A DNA stretch of 64,000 bases from Sabellastarte sp. h YS-2021 (GCA_964017235.1 OZ024930.1:156798221-156862220), one strand, 5' to 3'; counted from the first letter of the stretch, positions 11,251 through 22,682 are shown. The notes: generated by a model from the sequence alone, not told the origin. A program made the numbers and translations.

Positions 11251-13301
11251 ATCAGAAATCAGAGTATATGTCTATTTCAGGGAATATGCATATTCCTTAA
11301 AATGGTCAAGGAATTTATTCAATTATTTATTATTTATTTATTTAACTTGTTCCATAAAATACTTAAAAATCAAATGAGCTTGCAGATGCCTCTGCTGTAC
11401 AAACTCAAAGGTTATCTATCTTCTTTTATGTCCTGGCCCATAATTTTATATGTGGGCACCCACTCCTAGACTGCCTGAAACATTTATTTTTGAAGGCTGT
11501 TGCCTGTAATTGTTGTCTTACAGGTCTGTGGTGAGTACTTTTACATTTGACTTCAATGTACTAACTTTTACTTTGGATTTCTTAAAATAATCACTTGGTG
11601 AAAAGGAAGCTGAAAAAGCTGTTCTGAAGAGATAGGTATTTGGATGATTTCCAAAACCTGATATTGTGTCCTGTGGCTTAATTTATGGGGACATCATTTT
11701 ATTTAATGGGTGCTGAAAGGGCAAAGCAGTATTTGTCATTTTCCCTTGGCTTGGTTGGGAACAGAAATATGATTTGCCCCGGTAAGGTGCAAGATAAAAT
11801 CAGAGAATACTGATATAGACATGTTACTCATTTTGTGTCTTAGAGTCCCCTTTGCACCTTAGAGTCCCCTTTCATAGTGGGAGATCAAGTTCTAAAAAAG
11901 TCCAATCAGAATTTGAATTTTGTGGCTTTAAACATGAGGAGATTGTATTTTAATTGATATACTGTTCAATATGATAACCTTAAACTTTCTTGAATTTGCT
12001 TTTAAAAATTAAGTTAAATTTGAATTTTAAAATTTTAACACATTTGGACTACATATTTTGTAAGTGTTTTTTCATTCAATAGAAATTTTACCTGATTATT
12101 TAAGACAATGATTTACTCCCAAAAAGATTTGCATGTTGCATGCATTCTTGAAGAATCAATTGTTAATCAAATAGTATCAGTTTAAGGTATCTTCATTTTA
12201 TTTTACTTAAGGCTTATTTTTTATTTACTGTTCACTGAAAACCAAAAGTTGGTAGATAGTACTAAGATATGTTAGTTAAAACAAATTCTAACTAACACCT
12301 TAGTTTCTAAAACTAAGAATCCTGTTTGGTCCAGCTAAGTTTGAGTTTGAGTAAATTTGAGGTGGTTAGGATCTTCTATAATCAACCAGTAAATATATAC
12401 TGCTAAATATTCACTTTATTTGATGTATTTCGTGGGATATCCCACAGTAACATTAATCCTTTATATGTTATTACTGTTTTGTTTTCTTTGGAAATATTTC
12501 AACAATACAAAATTAAGTGTAATAGTAATTTTTATTTTGTTTAACTAATTGCAATTGTTAGAGAAACTAACACATTGGTTTGGTTAACCAGTCTGATTTG
12601 TAGGGGCTACAGACTTTGAGTTGGTTAGCCAAACTAACATACATTTGTTAGAATTAATTGTCCCAACTATTCTATGTTGGTTAATTTTTACAATATTTTA
12701 TTTTCAAAATTTTATTTTTTTAGCTTTATGATGTGCAATACAATTAATTTGAGACCAGTCAATTTATAAATCTATTATATTTGAATATTACATATCTCAG
12801 GTGAATTTCTGTGTGCACTCAAATGGTGAAATCATTTCATTTATATTTATGTAGCCTCCTTTATTTAAAGCAATGAGATGGATACCAGAACAAGAAGTAG
12901 TGTTCAACATTGTCATGCCATTGTAGCCAATTGATTGAGATTGATGAACAAGCCATGAGGATAAGTCAACTTTTTCAAGGAAAGTCAGCAAGTTTAAGGT
13001 ATTAATATTCAGTATTAATTTGCAATATGTATATGAAATTTTAACTTTGTTTTCCATGTTTATTGAGGCATTTATAGGTATTGCAAACTCCATCAAGTGA
13101 CAGCTGAACTATTTCACCATATTGGTTGATATAAAAATGATAATTGTAATAAAATTATACAAAAGTATTATATTTCAATAATTTTGGTGTAGTAAAAAAT
13201 GTAAAAGATGGTAGCAAAATATTAAATTTTGTCTAATATTTTATAGCATTGATTTTTTGATTCAGTAAAAACTAAGTCTAAAAGTACTGGTGTTTGACTA
13301 T

Positions 13302-13452
13302 GAGAGGTCCTCGGTGGCCTAGTGGTTAGCAAGTTTGGCATCTAATCATAGGCTGTCACCTCTGTGGGTTCGAGTCCCACAAGTGGCAATGCTGAGGACC
13401 TGTCCCAATATGACCCTGGCTGTTGAACGGGACGTTAAACCCCAACTTTGAC
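13302..13452 (+). mobile_element. tRNA-derived SINE (family II) with target duplication
   Basis: The tRNA-like head has A box TGGCCTAGTGG and B box GGTTCGAGTCCC. It is followed by 'gctgaggacctgtcc' and the tail 'gggacgttaaaccccaact'. It is flanked by a perfect 9-bp target duplication, TTTGACTAT, at 13293-13301 and 13453-13461. That is the mark of LINE-mediated insertion. The head is not a working tRNA gene: there is no proper acceptor stem and it is fused to a SINE body. Confidence 0.9.
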
Positions 13453-13882
13453 TTTGACTATTTTATTCACTTGATAAATTCTGCAATTTCTATAGATACA
13501 TTTTAACCCTTTTATGTGTATATTAATTCATATACCCATCAGGTAGGTGGTGGTATCAGTTCAACCGAAACAAACGACATATTTCATATTAGGGTTGTAC
13601 TAAAGCATACCTTTTTTTCAAAATTTTGGAATGAGCACAGTTTTACATTCGCGGTACACTGAAACAGACAATTTGCTATATTGTCACACCACTTAATTAC
13701 GATATCAGCTGTATTTGTGTCTTCTGTGTAGTCATTGAATATTTCATGAATAAAGCTAATGTCACATTAAAACTGGATATACACACATTAAATGCTTTTT
13801 AAATTTTTCATAATGTGAACATAACTAATAGAGAACACACTTTCTTTTTCTCACTAACAAACACCACATTTTTGTTTTACAG

Positions 13883-13951
13883 CCTGAAAACATTGTTGAA
13901 GACATACAACTCACTGGACCTGATTACAGAGAGAACAAAGACTGGATATAG
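13883..13951 (+). CDS. Putative terminal coding exon of an unidentified plus-strand gene
   Basis: A pyrimidine-containing acceptor (tttttgttttacag, ending at 13882) is followed by a frame of 22 codons ending at TAG, 13949-13951. The peptide begins PENIVEDIQL and ends DYRENKDWI. Its charged, non-repetitive composition looks like a real protein C-terminus. AATAAA-like variants (attaaa) follow within 100 bp. I could not find earlier exons in the 13 kb upstream, so the rest of the gene may lie far upstream or outside the window. I do not recognise the protein. Phase 0 entry is assumed from the open frame. A chance exon cannot be excluded. Confidence 0.4.
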   Translation, partial: PENIVEDIQLTGPDYRENKDWI

Positions 13952-14154
13952 AAGTTGAAGCAGGTGGACTTAAAGAAACTTGAGCCTGTATATAATATCA
14001 ACATTAAAACTTCACTGTGCAGTGTGGATTAAATGTAAAATATACAGTACAACTTGCTTTCAGTGTGAGTTATTTTGGTTACACTTTTCATAATCTGAGA
14101 TTTCACGGATTTCTAAAGTGTCTTTATTTTTCTTCTGAAATTGAATGAGACACA

Positions 14155-14437
14155 AGGACTGCATTCATAAAACATGCTGAGACCAAATTTGTTTTAAGTT
14201 CTGGTTGCAAGAATGACACAATTTTTTTCCAAACTACTTAGTTATTCACAAAATAAGTTAGACCAAATCTCAACTTTACACTAATACATTGTTGTCTCAG
14301 ATATTTTAGTATAAAAGGTTCAAGTATTATTTCATCTTTACTAACATACATATTTTACTTGCTGACAAACTGTCTGTGAATTTAAAGTTGACACTATCTC
14401 GTCTCAGAATAAAGACCTCTTTGTGAATACTGGCCGT
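14155..14437. mobile_element. MITE-like foldback remnant ('attcacaaa' ends)
   Basis: The left end has 'ctgcattcataaaacatgctgagacc'-like sequence (14158 on). The right end is an imperfect reverse complement, 'gtctcagaataaag...tttgtgaatactggcc'. This resembles the 'ggtattcacaaag' foldback family seen at 57966-58184. Divergent, with approximate ends. Confidence 0.35.
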
Positions 14438-14741
14438 GGAGTACAATTATCATTTTTATATTTTGAGGTATTGTAAGTTTTAAATATTAAAATGTGTTAG
14501 TAATATAGTTTATTTTCTGTATGGATTGATAAACCTTTTTGTCAGTGTTGCTTCAAATGTTAATATGAAAGTATGTTGATTTATGTAGTTTAAACCTCTT
14601 GAATCTAACCTAGGAAGACCAAAAAAAAACTTTTGCTTAAGAAAAAAAATTCCAACTAACAGGATAAATTTCAATTTAAAAGGCTATAAGATGATCTAAA
14701 GTTATATATTTGTAACGAATCTTCTTTCAGTAAGCTATGTT

Positions 14742-14989
14742 GGGGGCTCAGTTGTGTAGAGTGCAACACACTTGACATCAATCTCTGAGGTTGGCAGTTT
14801 GAACCCTGGACCCAACCCTATGTGGGAAAGTTGATAGTTGCTCATGCCCACAGTTTACACTGGAGAATTCGAACCTTGGCCAACCAGTATGTACTGGTTT
14901 CCTCTGTCCTCTAAACATCTAGCATGATATAAGCTATACAATGTGTTGAAAGCAACACTGAAACCAAATAAATCAAATTTAATGAAAAC
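14742..14989 (+). mobile_element. tRNA-derived SINE (family I) with 11-bp target duplication
   Basis: Same body as the copy at 5576-5795 but with a more degenerate head (B box 'agtttgaaccc'). It contains 'tatgtgggaaagttg', 'atgtactggtttcctctg' and an A-rich tail. The duplication TAAGCTATGTT at 14731-14741 and 14990-15000 fixes both ends. Confidence 0.85.
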
Positions 14990-15008
14990 TAAGCTATGTT
15001 CTGCTTAA

Positions 15009-15092
15009 AGGTTTATTATTTTGTAAATATCTATTTTGGATAATATAAGATTTATTATTTTGTAAATATCTATTTTGGATAATATAAGATTT
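15009..15092. repeat. Tandem duplication of a ~39-bp AT-rich unit
   Basis: Two near-identical copies of a unit containing 'ttgtaaatatctattttgg' and 'ataatataagatt'. A recent local duplication. Confidence 0.85.
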
Positions 15093-15287
15093 CTTGTTAA
15101 GCCATGCTGTGGTGTGACCTATATAATGTGTTGAAAGTGACATAAAGCAAATTGAACTAAATTGTCAGAGTTAAATAGTTTTTAAAAGTTTTGTTTCTGA
15201 TGAAATATGTTTCAACAAAGTATTTCGAGAGTATAAGTGACTTGTTTCTTGTTTATGATCATATAAAACATTATTTTTGAAAAGGAT

Positions 15288-15365
15288 TTCAGTAAATACA
15301 CGTATTTACTGTGCCAAAAAACATTATATATGTGTATTTACTGATTTCACATATTTATTGTAACA
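15288..15365. repeat. Palindromic 'agtaaata' block, second copy
   Basis: Contains a palindrome of tcagtaaata and its complement around 'cacg', then 'gtgtatttactgatttcaca'. It matches the cluster at 1100-1290. Confidence 0.6.
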
Positions 15366-15499
15366 TATACAATATGAATAAAACATTTTGAACTTTGTTT
15401 GTGATGTTCATCCTGTTGATATCTTTCAGCAATGAATGGCAGTAGTCCAGTTGAATGCTTATACCGTTGCATTTGCCAGATGCATGGATTGTAATTTCA

Positions 15500-15870
15500 A
15501 ATGACTATACATAAGTCTCATAAATAGAGGACAGTTCTCTCTTGTAATCACAAGATAAAGCAGTGCTATATTGTAATTGTCAAGTATTACTATCACCCCA
15601 TTAAAAAGGGGTTATTTATAATCACAATATAACTACCAGATCTTGTAATTACCAGAATACATGATCTTGTTTTATGATGTACCTCTCATTTAGTACATCT
15701 TGTAACTACAATATTAACAATTCCTGTGATTATGAGACATACCTTGAAATTAATGTGTAGTTTGAAGATAAAAATTAGAAAATACCCTTATAACAAGATA
15801 GCCTCATCTTGTTATAATGAAAACTCATATCCACAGTAATTATGAGGTAACACTACCAAGTAAATATTTG
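15500..15870. repeat. Region of nested short palindromes
   Basis: Several repeats of 'cttgtaat(c/t)ac' and 'acaagat' in both senses. The cleanest is a perfect 12-bp-arm hairpin at 15788-15817 (ttataacaagat, loop agcctc, atcttgttataa). It also holds 'aacccc...gggg'-like arms around 15596-15612. Likely a degraded foldback element. Confidence 0.45.
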
Positions 15871-15958
15871 ATAAGACAGCTATTTAAGTTTTACCTGTAC
15901 AGTTGCTTCAATATGTTTATATCAACATTTACATGTTAAGTAAGTCATTCATTATATC

Positions 15959-16275
15959 TTCCACTGTGGCCTAGTCAGTAACAGACTTGTCTAGGAACAG
16001 ACAATGTGGGTTCAAACCCATTTACAGGCAGATACATTGTGGCTTAGATGACCACTAAAAATAGCGATCCTCTGTCATTGGGTCTTATCCTCAGTGGCAG
16101 GCTAAAGAACCTCAAGGACGTTGATAAATGGTTAACCTTAACCATTAGTTTTTCAGTTAGGGGAATGTCAATAACTTGAGAGTTGGGCTGTACTTGTGCA
16201 GTCAGATGGGTCATATGCCACGTTGAGTCCTGTAGTACATGGAGATAATGTGCTGAGTATAAATACAATACAATT
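15959..16275 (+). mobile_element. tRNA-derived SINE (third type)
   Basis: The head has 'tggcctagtcagtaac' (A-box-like) and 'gggttcaaaccca' (B box near 16008). The body, 'cattgggtcttatcc...caagg' and 'gtgctgagtataaatacaa', differs from families I and II and is longer. No clear target duplication was identified. Confidence 0.6.
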
Positions 16276-16559
16276 ATTCACTTACTCCCTGGTGTTTTTT
16301 ATTAAATATATGTTCAAGATATTTAAGGTGAAGAAAAAAGCAAACCAGTCAAATGGTAGATGCATAGCATTTTTCTTTTAAACCTTCAAAATACTGAAAC
16401 AGATCAGAAACAGTCATGGGGCACAACAGTCATGAGGCCATAATGATTTGACTTTATGTCTACAATTTTATTGTTATTCTACATTTTTCTTGTGTATGGT
16501 ATTAACTGTAAATCAACTCATTTCCATACCAGCATGCGTGGCAAGATTATATTTATGTA

Positions 16560-16718
16560 TTTGGGTTTTAACACGGCTTTCAACACATTGTATAAGTTAT
16601 ATCATGATGGGTAGTTTTATGGGCAGAGGAAACCAGTACATACAGTTGGTCAAGGCTCTGTACTGTAAACTGCCGACCAATGGCAAGCAACTACCAACTA
16701 TCCCACTTGAGGTTGGGA
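16560..16718 (-). mobile_element. SINE family I, 5'-truncated, minus strand
   Basis: Read on the minus strand, this carries the family I body and tail: 'gtgggatagttggtag', 'gtcggcagttta', 'atgtactggtttcctctgcc', 'atcatgatat', then 'gtgttgaaagcc' and 'gttaaaaccc'. The tRNA head is missing, as expected for incomplete reverse transcription. Confidence 0.75.
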
Positions 16719-17429
16719 TAATACAGAATGAAAAATACAGAATGAAGCCTTTACAACAGTCTAAAACATTTACATAAAAGACCCAGATATATATTTAACT
16801 TAAAATTTCCATATCATTGTTTTAATTCAGTTGTTGTTGTGTGTTTGTGTAAATGTTAGAATTAAATTGGCTATGGTTTCTGGACAGACTCACAGACTTT
16901 TGCATTTGTTAATATAGATTTTACTATGGCAAAACAAGCTTTTTGTTTGCAGCTGACAGTGTTTATAAAATGCAAATGTTTGTATTTTATACATATTTTG
17001 AAGGTATATATAAATATGAAACATATATTTAACTGTTAAGAACTTTAATTAAAATATAAATTGAAAATATTTTAGTTTTGGGTTGCATGGTATTTTATCA
17101 TATTAACATCATCTTTGTTTAAAACAGTACAGCTCCTGTAGAACACTCATAAATTGCCAATTCAGACAAACTCCACCTGAGTAATGAAATCATAGAACAG
17201 ATAAAGTCTTGTTTACAAACCGTTGCTTTGAAACATAAATTATTGGTGGTAATCCTTAGTAACTAATCTCAGTTTGCCACCTGGCGAATACTTATAAACT
17301 AAAATATCGGATTTCACGCGATCACAATACATATAAATAAACCAGTGCGACTGCGCTTTGCCAGGAGAGTCATTTGTCAACAAGAAAGGAAGAAAGGTTC
17401 TGTACTGTACTAGTATATAATTCAGAAAA
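16719..17429. other. 5' flank of HSBP1
   Basis: AT-rich DNA giving way to more balanced sequence from about 17230. The promoter and transcription start of HSBP1 should lie here, but I cannot point to a TATA box, Inr or heat-shock element with confidence. Confidence 0.4.
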
Positions 17430-20400
17430 ATGGCAGATATAGGAAGTGAATTTAGCCCTGCTGATCCCAAATCTGTTCAGGATCTGACACAATATGTAAG
17501 TAGTCTATTAAAGTCTAATATAGTATGCAGCAGATATTTCGTTGCGTGTCGAGTTTGGACATTCAAGTTTTTACGATAATCCGCGAAATTTTGAACAAGT
17601 TTGGACAGAGGAGCGCGATGTGAAACATTTGTAATATGCACTGAATCTTTCGGTCCAGTTACACTTACATTGGGAAGAACTCTTACTTTCGGATCGTTAC
17701 ATTGTCTGTGTAAGCATTGCATTGAATTGCAGGTACTTATTACTGACGATACAGGTCATATAAGAGAATACCATATAAGACGCGGCCGGTTACCTCGGGG
17801 GGGGGGGGGGGGGGGGGGGGGGGGGTGTGACCTAGACGTGGTTACCTCGGCTCTACTATATACTTGCATGTAGAACCGTGGCATGACCCCACATAGAACT
17901 GGAGATTTGCAAAAAATCTTTTTCTGTTTAATGAAACTTGAAAAAAGACTGAAACAGTTGATATTATGCTGTGGCTTCAGAACAGTCACTGACGGATCGG
18001 AAAACAATCCCTTTCAGAACCGCCAATGGAAATGGCTCACAAATCATTTGCTTTAAGACCCGTTTTAAAGAAAAATGTCTTTACCCTTGATATATTTTAT
18101 AAATGTTTTCATAACAAAATCGGAACCGCAAAATTTCTATTTCTATTCATTGGTTAATTAAATTAATCACGTTTGCAGACGAAAAGTAGACTGGTTGCCT
18201 GGATCTTCTGTTTGTAAAATATGGCTAGAAACTCAGCGTGACCTCATATTTCCTTCACTCTGTATAAAATATTGCTGGGAAACCTAATGTGAAACTGTAA
18301 CAAATAACAGTAACAAATTATTTCATTGGTTAATGAAATTAATCACGTTTGCAGATGAAAAGTAGACTGGTTTTATGTATCTATTTTCATCGGCAGCATG
18401 CTTTAATTCAACAGCCACACATCAAATAGTTATAATATGAACGTGACGGTTCTGAAATTAAAAGAATTGTGACTCGTCCTTGTCGGTTCCGAAGACACTC
18501 TGTTGATATTAAGCCAAGGACACAAGTTACACAACAAATACCATACTTGTACAAAATGTATGCTATTTAACACGGCTTTTATAATAAAAGAACATTTTCA
18601 AATTTTTGGAGAAATGGTCCAGAATCCCTGGAAAATGAGGAAATGTTATTTATTTTTTGTCAAACATGTTTGCATGTAGTTCTGAACTTCAGAACAGCTC
18701 GGTACGCATTGGAGAGGGCAGCAATCAAAATATTAAAAAAAGCCCTCGAAGTGAAGAATTTCAGAACTAGTTTGCATGTTGATTGATTGTCGAAGAAAAT
18801 CAAACCAAATAGTTGTGGGAACAGTTATGTGCACACATTTGTATGATATTTGTGTTTTATGCAAATTTCCAATCTACACGCAAGTAAAGTAGAGCCGAGG
18901 TAACCACGTCTAGGGGTGACTGATACCTCGGCTCAACTTTAGCCATTCCTCGAGAGTTACCTTGCACGACACCACATAAAACTAGAGGTTTACTTGAAAC
19001 CCAAATACTCTACAAGTTTCTAGACACTGAAAGTATTTCTACAAATGTTTTTATATTTCCCTTTTCACACAAACTTTAGAGGTTCATGGTGGCCTAGTGG
19101 TTAGCAAGTTTGGCTTCCAATCACAGATATGCCACCTCTGTTTGGATTCAACTCCCACATATGACAATGCTGCGGACCTGTCCTGATATACCCTGCTGTT
19201 GGACCGGCTGTTTAGCAGATATAAAACCCAAAATATAAAACCAAAATACACACACAAACTTATTTGGGGATACAAGCATCTCGTGAAAAACAACTCGTAC
19301 CCAAGAAAATATTTTTCAAAGGTGGTTGGACCCCTCATATTTTCTAGTTTTGCATATTTTTATTTTAAAATATTGCTTTAAACACCATAGACTTCTGTCA
19401 CTTTTTCTGCATGATTTATTTTATAATAGTTCTAGGAAACCCAGGGGAATTCCATGACCTCATATTTTCTAATTTGCATATTTTTATTTTATTTGCTAGT
19501 ACGAGAATTTAAAGTATTTGATCTTTAAATAAACAGACGTTCTTACATAAAGTACTTTCTCTTCAAATATAAAATACTGTTAGAAAACCCAATGTGATTT
19601 GGTACTCTCATATTTCTTCATTAATATTATGAGCTGCATATACAAGTATTTGATATCCCAGCAGAAATAATGTTTATTCTGATAAAATATTTGTGTACGA
19701 GTTGTTGGTCACGAGATGCCGTGGTCACGAGTTGCATGTAAATCCTTATTTGAATCAAGTAAGATTATCTTTACCCCAATTTTCAGTGTTTTGTGTAAAG
19801 ATTTCTAAACAAAATGAAAATGTTGTCACGAGTTGCATGTAAATCCTTATTTGAATCAAGTAAGATTATCTTTAACCCAATTTTCAGTGTTTTGTATAAA
19901 GATTTCTAAACAAAATGAAAAGGTTATTTAATTGAAATTGCTGTGTCAGATAGCGTATGTATCATATCCTTGGATTACAGTCAATAGTTGTAAAGTACAT
20001 GTACATCAAGCCATATTCACAAATTTGTCAAGTTTTATTCAACATGAAAGTCTTTATGCTAGACTCCAGTTTTATGTAGGTTTGTGCACAGCTCTAAAGT
20101 ACTATAACATGAATTGTAATCTACTCTGTATTGCTTTATCATGAAATTAATAAACTTCTCAATGTCTGATGGCACACGCAGCAGCCATTATGGTAACACA
20201 ATGTGAATACCATAAAAGTGAGTGGCTTGTTAATCCCCCTGTCACAGTATTTATTGTGGTCAGACAAGATAATGGCCGGTGAAAGAAAAAACTCATTCCT
20301 GAGCAATTACATCACAGAGACTAAACTGGTCCTTGTGATTAACTTGGACCTATTGAAAGATCTTAAATGCCCAGGTGCAATTTACCAAGAGCATTCATAC

Positions 20401-22682
20401 TGGGTAGATATTATTGACTGAGATCAGGCAAGTTCAAAGTGGACAGTTATAAGAGGATTAAAGAGGTCAAGTAATATGCAATCTTGGAACAATTGTCCCT
20501 CTTTTTAAGACATGATTGGCTCATTGAATTGAAACTTTAATAATTTGAATCATTATTATTATCAATTACAATAAACTTTTTAAAAGAAAGAGTGTTATCA
20601 AATTGAATCAGAAATATCAGTGAAACTTTAATGAAAATTTAATCTACATGAACGTTTGTCAATAAAGATGTGAAAAAGCTTAATTCAACTATAATGATTA
20701 TATAATCATATTATAAAGTGTTATAATCACACAAACTTTTGAAAAATTAGTAAAAATTTGCTTAAAACTAAAAGTACTTAAAAAGGACTTAAATGTACTT
20801 GTAAGTACATCAAATTGAAAATGTACTTAAGTACAATTCAAGTACATGTACTTGAAATTTGGAAATGTACTTAAGTTCATTTTAGTACTTTTAAAAATGT
20901 ACTTAAGTACAAAGTACATTGACCCCATCCCTGGCACACAGTATTTTTACTGTGATGCAATTATAGTGTAATTTAGCGATACCAATTTAACACCCATTCC
21001 TGGTTGATGTGCACAGTTCTTTTTGGCAGTAAATCAATGTATTGTGAAAAAGTAGATTATACAATTTCGTTCACAATCAACCAATTTCGTCAGTAACTGT
21101 CCTGAAGCAAATTAAGCTGAATATTGTGGGATTCACTAGGAATGTGTTATTTCCATTGGTTTGTTGTCCTGCTCTCTGCAATCCTAGCCTTTATTGAATG
21201 TCAAACAATACTCTGAAATGCTAATTAGACTGAAGTAAGATAAGTTGATTGCAGTGTAATTCCATAGAAGTGCCTAGTTTCTATTGGCTAGTGTAGTCTC
21301 TTTGGAATATTACCCTTTGTTGAACTTTTTTGAGCAAATGTAGAATCATGCATGTATTTTCGATGCACAGTAACAACACAGAACCTTGGAAGTCTAATAT
21401 TCTGGTTAAAATTCCATTGTTGAATGTGTAACAGCATAAAAATGCCATCTTCATATCTACACCAGTATTTGTTTGATGCCATGTAGTTGTGAGAGAAAGA
21501 ACATTTCTTCCATTTGATGACTATCCTTGTGCACTAGCAGGTGACAATGCATGCACAGTAATTTTGAAGTCAAAGAAGTCTGTGGAGTTTTCCGAAAATA
21601 TTCTCTTAATAAAGATACTATTTTATGTCATTAGTAAATGCACAAGGAATAATAACATAACTTAGATCTACATAAGTAACATATTTGCGGTTATAACTTC
21701 TGAGGGCCCTCACATGTTGTTTTTCATGTTCAGGTGCAGTCACTTCTACAAGGCATGCAGGACAAGTTCCAGAGTATGTCTGACCAAATCATAGGAAGAA
21801 ATATCCTTTTTGTGTTATATACATCTAAATGAAAGTTGCATAGTAGTGTGAGGTTAAAGTTTGAGTTTGCAAAAGTGATGTTCTGCGTACATGCATTTAT
21901 ATATTAAACTTTATGACTGATAACAGAAATGTCAAATTATATTTTGGCCAGACAGCTGGGAATAGGTTTCCCCCATGGTTTTAATCAGTTGTATGTTCTT
22001 GCCAATAATGTTTTTCTTTAAATAGTAAATCTGATATGCAACATGTATTATAAATAAGTACTTAAAGTTAGCCCCTTTAGATTTATCAGAGGTTAAGTAA
22101 TAATTGATTAAATTATGTATTGTTTTGACTGTTGAAACCAGAGAGGTTAGTATGTAATGGATAGATATCAGTTCCAAATAAGTCCAAATGTTTCTGACCC
22201 CACACATCACAGTGGACATTGGACAAGTGAACTAATAACCATGTTTTTTGGCCAACCACTTTCTTTTGAACCTTCAGGAATCAGATTTGGATGTTATTTA
22301 AGTTTTCTAATGTTGTATTTAGTTAAACAGTTATATAGCTATTTCTAACAATAAGTTAATGTTTTTGGGAATACATGGTTATGCTACATTCCTCCTGCTG
22401 TTAACATCATGTTTAATTGTTCAGTTTATCACTTCATTCACAGAATCTTACTGTTATATTGATAAAAGATTATCCATTAAAGACAAAGTAGCATTTGATT
22501 ATGGTAGCCAAAAACCTTGGTTTGGTTTTTCCAAACAACACAATCTATTTTGTAAAGGTTGTTAAGTTTATTCCTGACAGCTCCTTAACCGAGTCTCACT
22601 AGATGAAATGGGAACCAGAATTGATGACCTGGAGAAAAACATTGCAGACCTGATGACACAGGCTGGGGTGGATGACAAGTAA
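17430..22682 (+). CDS. HSBP1: Heat shock factor-binding protein 1 (three coding exons: 17430-17495, 21734-21800, 22600-22682)
   Basis: The protein has 71 residues (human HSBP1 has 76). Exon 1 gives 22 residues including [11 protein letters not shown], exon 2 continues [20 protein letters not shown], and exon 3 ends with [17 protein letters not shown] and a short acidic tail. Residues 12-67 match the conserved HSBP1 coiled coil almost position for position. HSBP1 is a small nuclear/cytosolic coiled-coil protein that binds the trimerisation domain of HSF1 and dampens the heat-shock response. The N-terminal extension ([11 protein letters not shown]) is longer than in human and the C-terminus shorter. 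The start is the first ATG in frame. Intron 1 is GT-AG and splits after codon 22. Intron 2 is an AT-AC intron splitting the Ile45 codon. Both exon joins restore the family alignment without gaps, which is the strongest support for the model. Confidence 0.95.
17785..18937. mobile_element. ~1.15-kb inverted-repeat element in HSBP1 intron 1
   Basis: The arms around 17785-17870 and 18876-18937 are reverse complements: 'cctagacgtggttacctcgg' and 'gctctacta' on the left, 'tagagccgaggtaacc' and 'acgtctagg' on the right. The interior codes for nothing and has a 180-bp-spaced direct repeat ('ttcattggttaat', 'aattaatcacgtttgcag' at about 18151 and 18331). It looks like a non-autonomous DNA element; family unknown. 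Confidence 0.6.
17797..17825 (+). repeat. Homopolymer of 29 G
   Basis: An uninterrupted run of 29 G on the coding strand within HSBP1 intron 1, at the junction of the left arm of the inverted-repeat element. The corresponding position in the right arm has no G run, so the tract expanded in one arm only. It can form G-quadruplexes in the transcript, and its length in the assembly may be unreliable. Confidence 0.9.
19077..19250 (+). mobile_element. tRNA-derived SINE (family II) in HSBP1 intron 1
   Basis: Head TGGCCTAGTGGTTAGCAAG, degenerate B box, then 'gctgcggacctgtcctgat'. The tail carries extra A-rich repeats ('aaaacccaaaatataaaacc'). Target duplication CACACAAACTT at 19066-19076 and 19251-19261. 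Closely related to the copy at 13302-13452. Confidence 0.85.
19724..19925. repeat. Tandem duplication, 101-bp unit
   Basis: Two copies starting 'gtcacgagttgcatgtaaat' at 19724 and 19825, with only a few differences over about 100 bp. Lies in HSBP1 intron 1. Confidence 0.9.
20755..20925. repeat. 'aagtacttaa' palindrome cluster
   Basis: About ten overlapping copies of agtactta / taagtact and 'aagtacatgtactt' within 170 bp of HSBP1 intron 1. A locally self-complementary low-complexity patch. Confidence 0.7.
21801..22599 (+). other. AT-AC, U12-type intron (HSBP1 intron 2)
   Basis: The intron opens with ATATCCTTTTT, an exact match to the minor-spliceosome 5' splice site (RTATCCTTT). It closes with CTCCTTAACCGAGTCTCAC, which contains the U12 branch-point core TCCTTAAC about a dozen bases before the terminal AC. 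Splicing 21800 to 22600 creates ATA (Ile45) and restores the family reading GRIDEM...[11 protein letters not shown] donor further on at 21810 would add ten residues and break the heptad spacing, so the AT-AC reading is preferred. Length 799 bp. Confidence 0.93.

Larger units (their letters stand above)
9239..13301. other. AT-rich non-coding stretch with small repeats
   Basis: I see no convincing gene. It contains the 'aaatggacaa' inverted motifs at 9335-9450 and 11135-11250, a purine-rich minisatellite at 10378-10492, and a degenerate inverted-repeat region at about 12265-12680 with 'ggttaacc' and 'aactaaca' motifs. Longer open frames at 9660-9848, 11233-11469 and 12797-13096 show no family motif. 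Confidence 0.5.

Noticed and set aside
11521-11530. A 7-base micro-exon between 'cttacag' and 'gtgagt'
   Set aside because: Splice-like signals this short occur by chance, and nothing links it to the exon at 13883.
12797-13096. 99-codon minus-strand frame
   Set aside because: No recognisable motif or supporting splice context, in AT-rich DNA where frames of this size arise by chance.
13302-13400. tRNA gene
   Set aside because: A and B boxes are present, but the head is fused to a SINE body with tail and target duplication and lacks a proper acceptor stem. The same applies to the other SINE heads.
17601-18007. Frames with poly-Gly or poly-Pro on either strand
   Set aside because: Created by the 29-G run in HSBP1 intron 1; no homology.
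21734-21809. HSBP1 exon 2 extended to a GT donor at 21810
   Set aside because: It keeps the frame but adds ten residues inside the coiled coil and ignores perfect U12 signals. The AT-AC junction restores the family sequence exactly.
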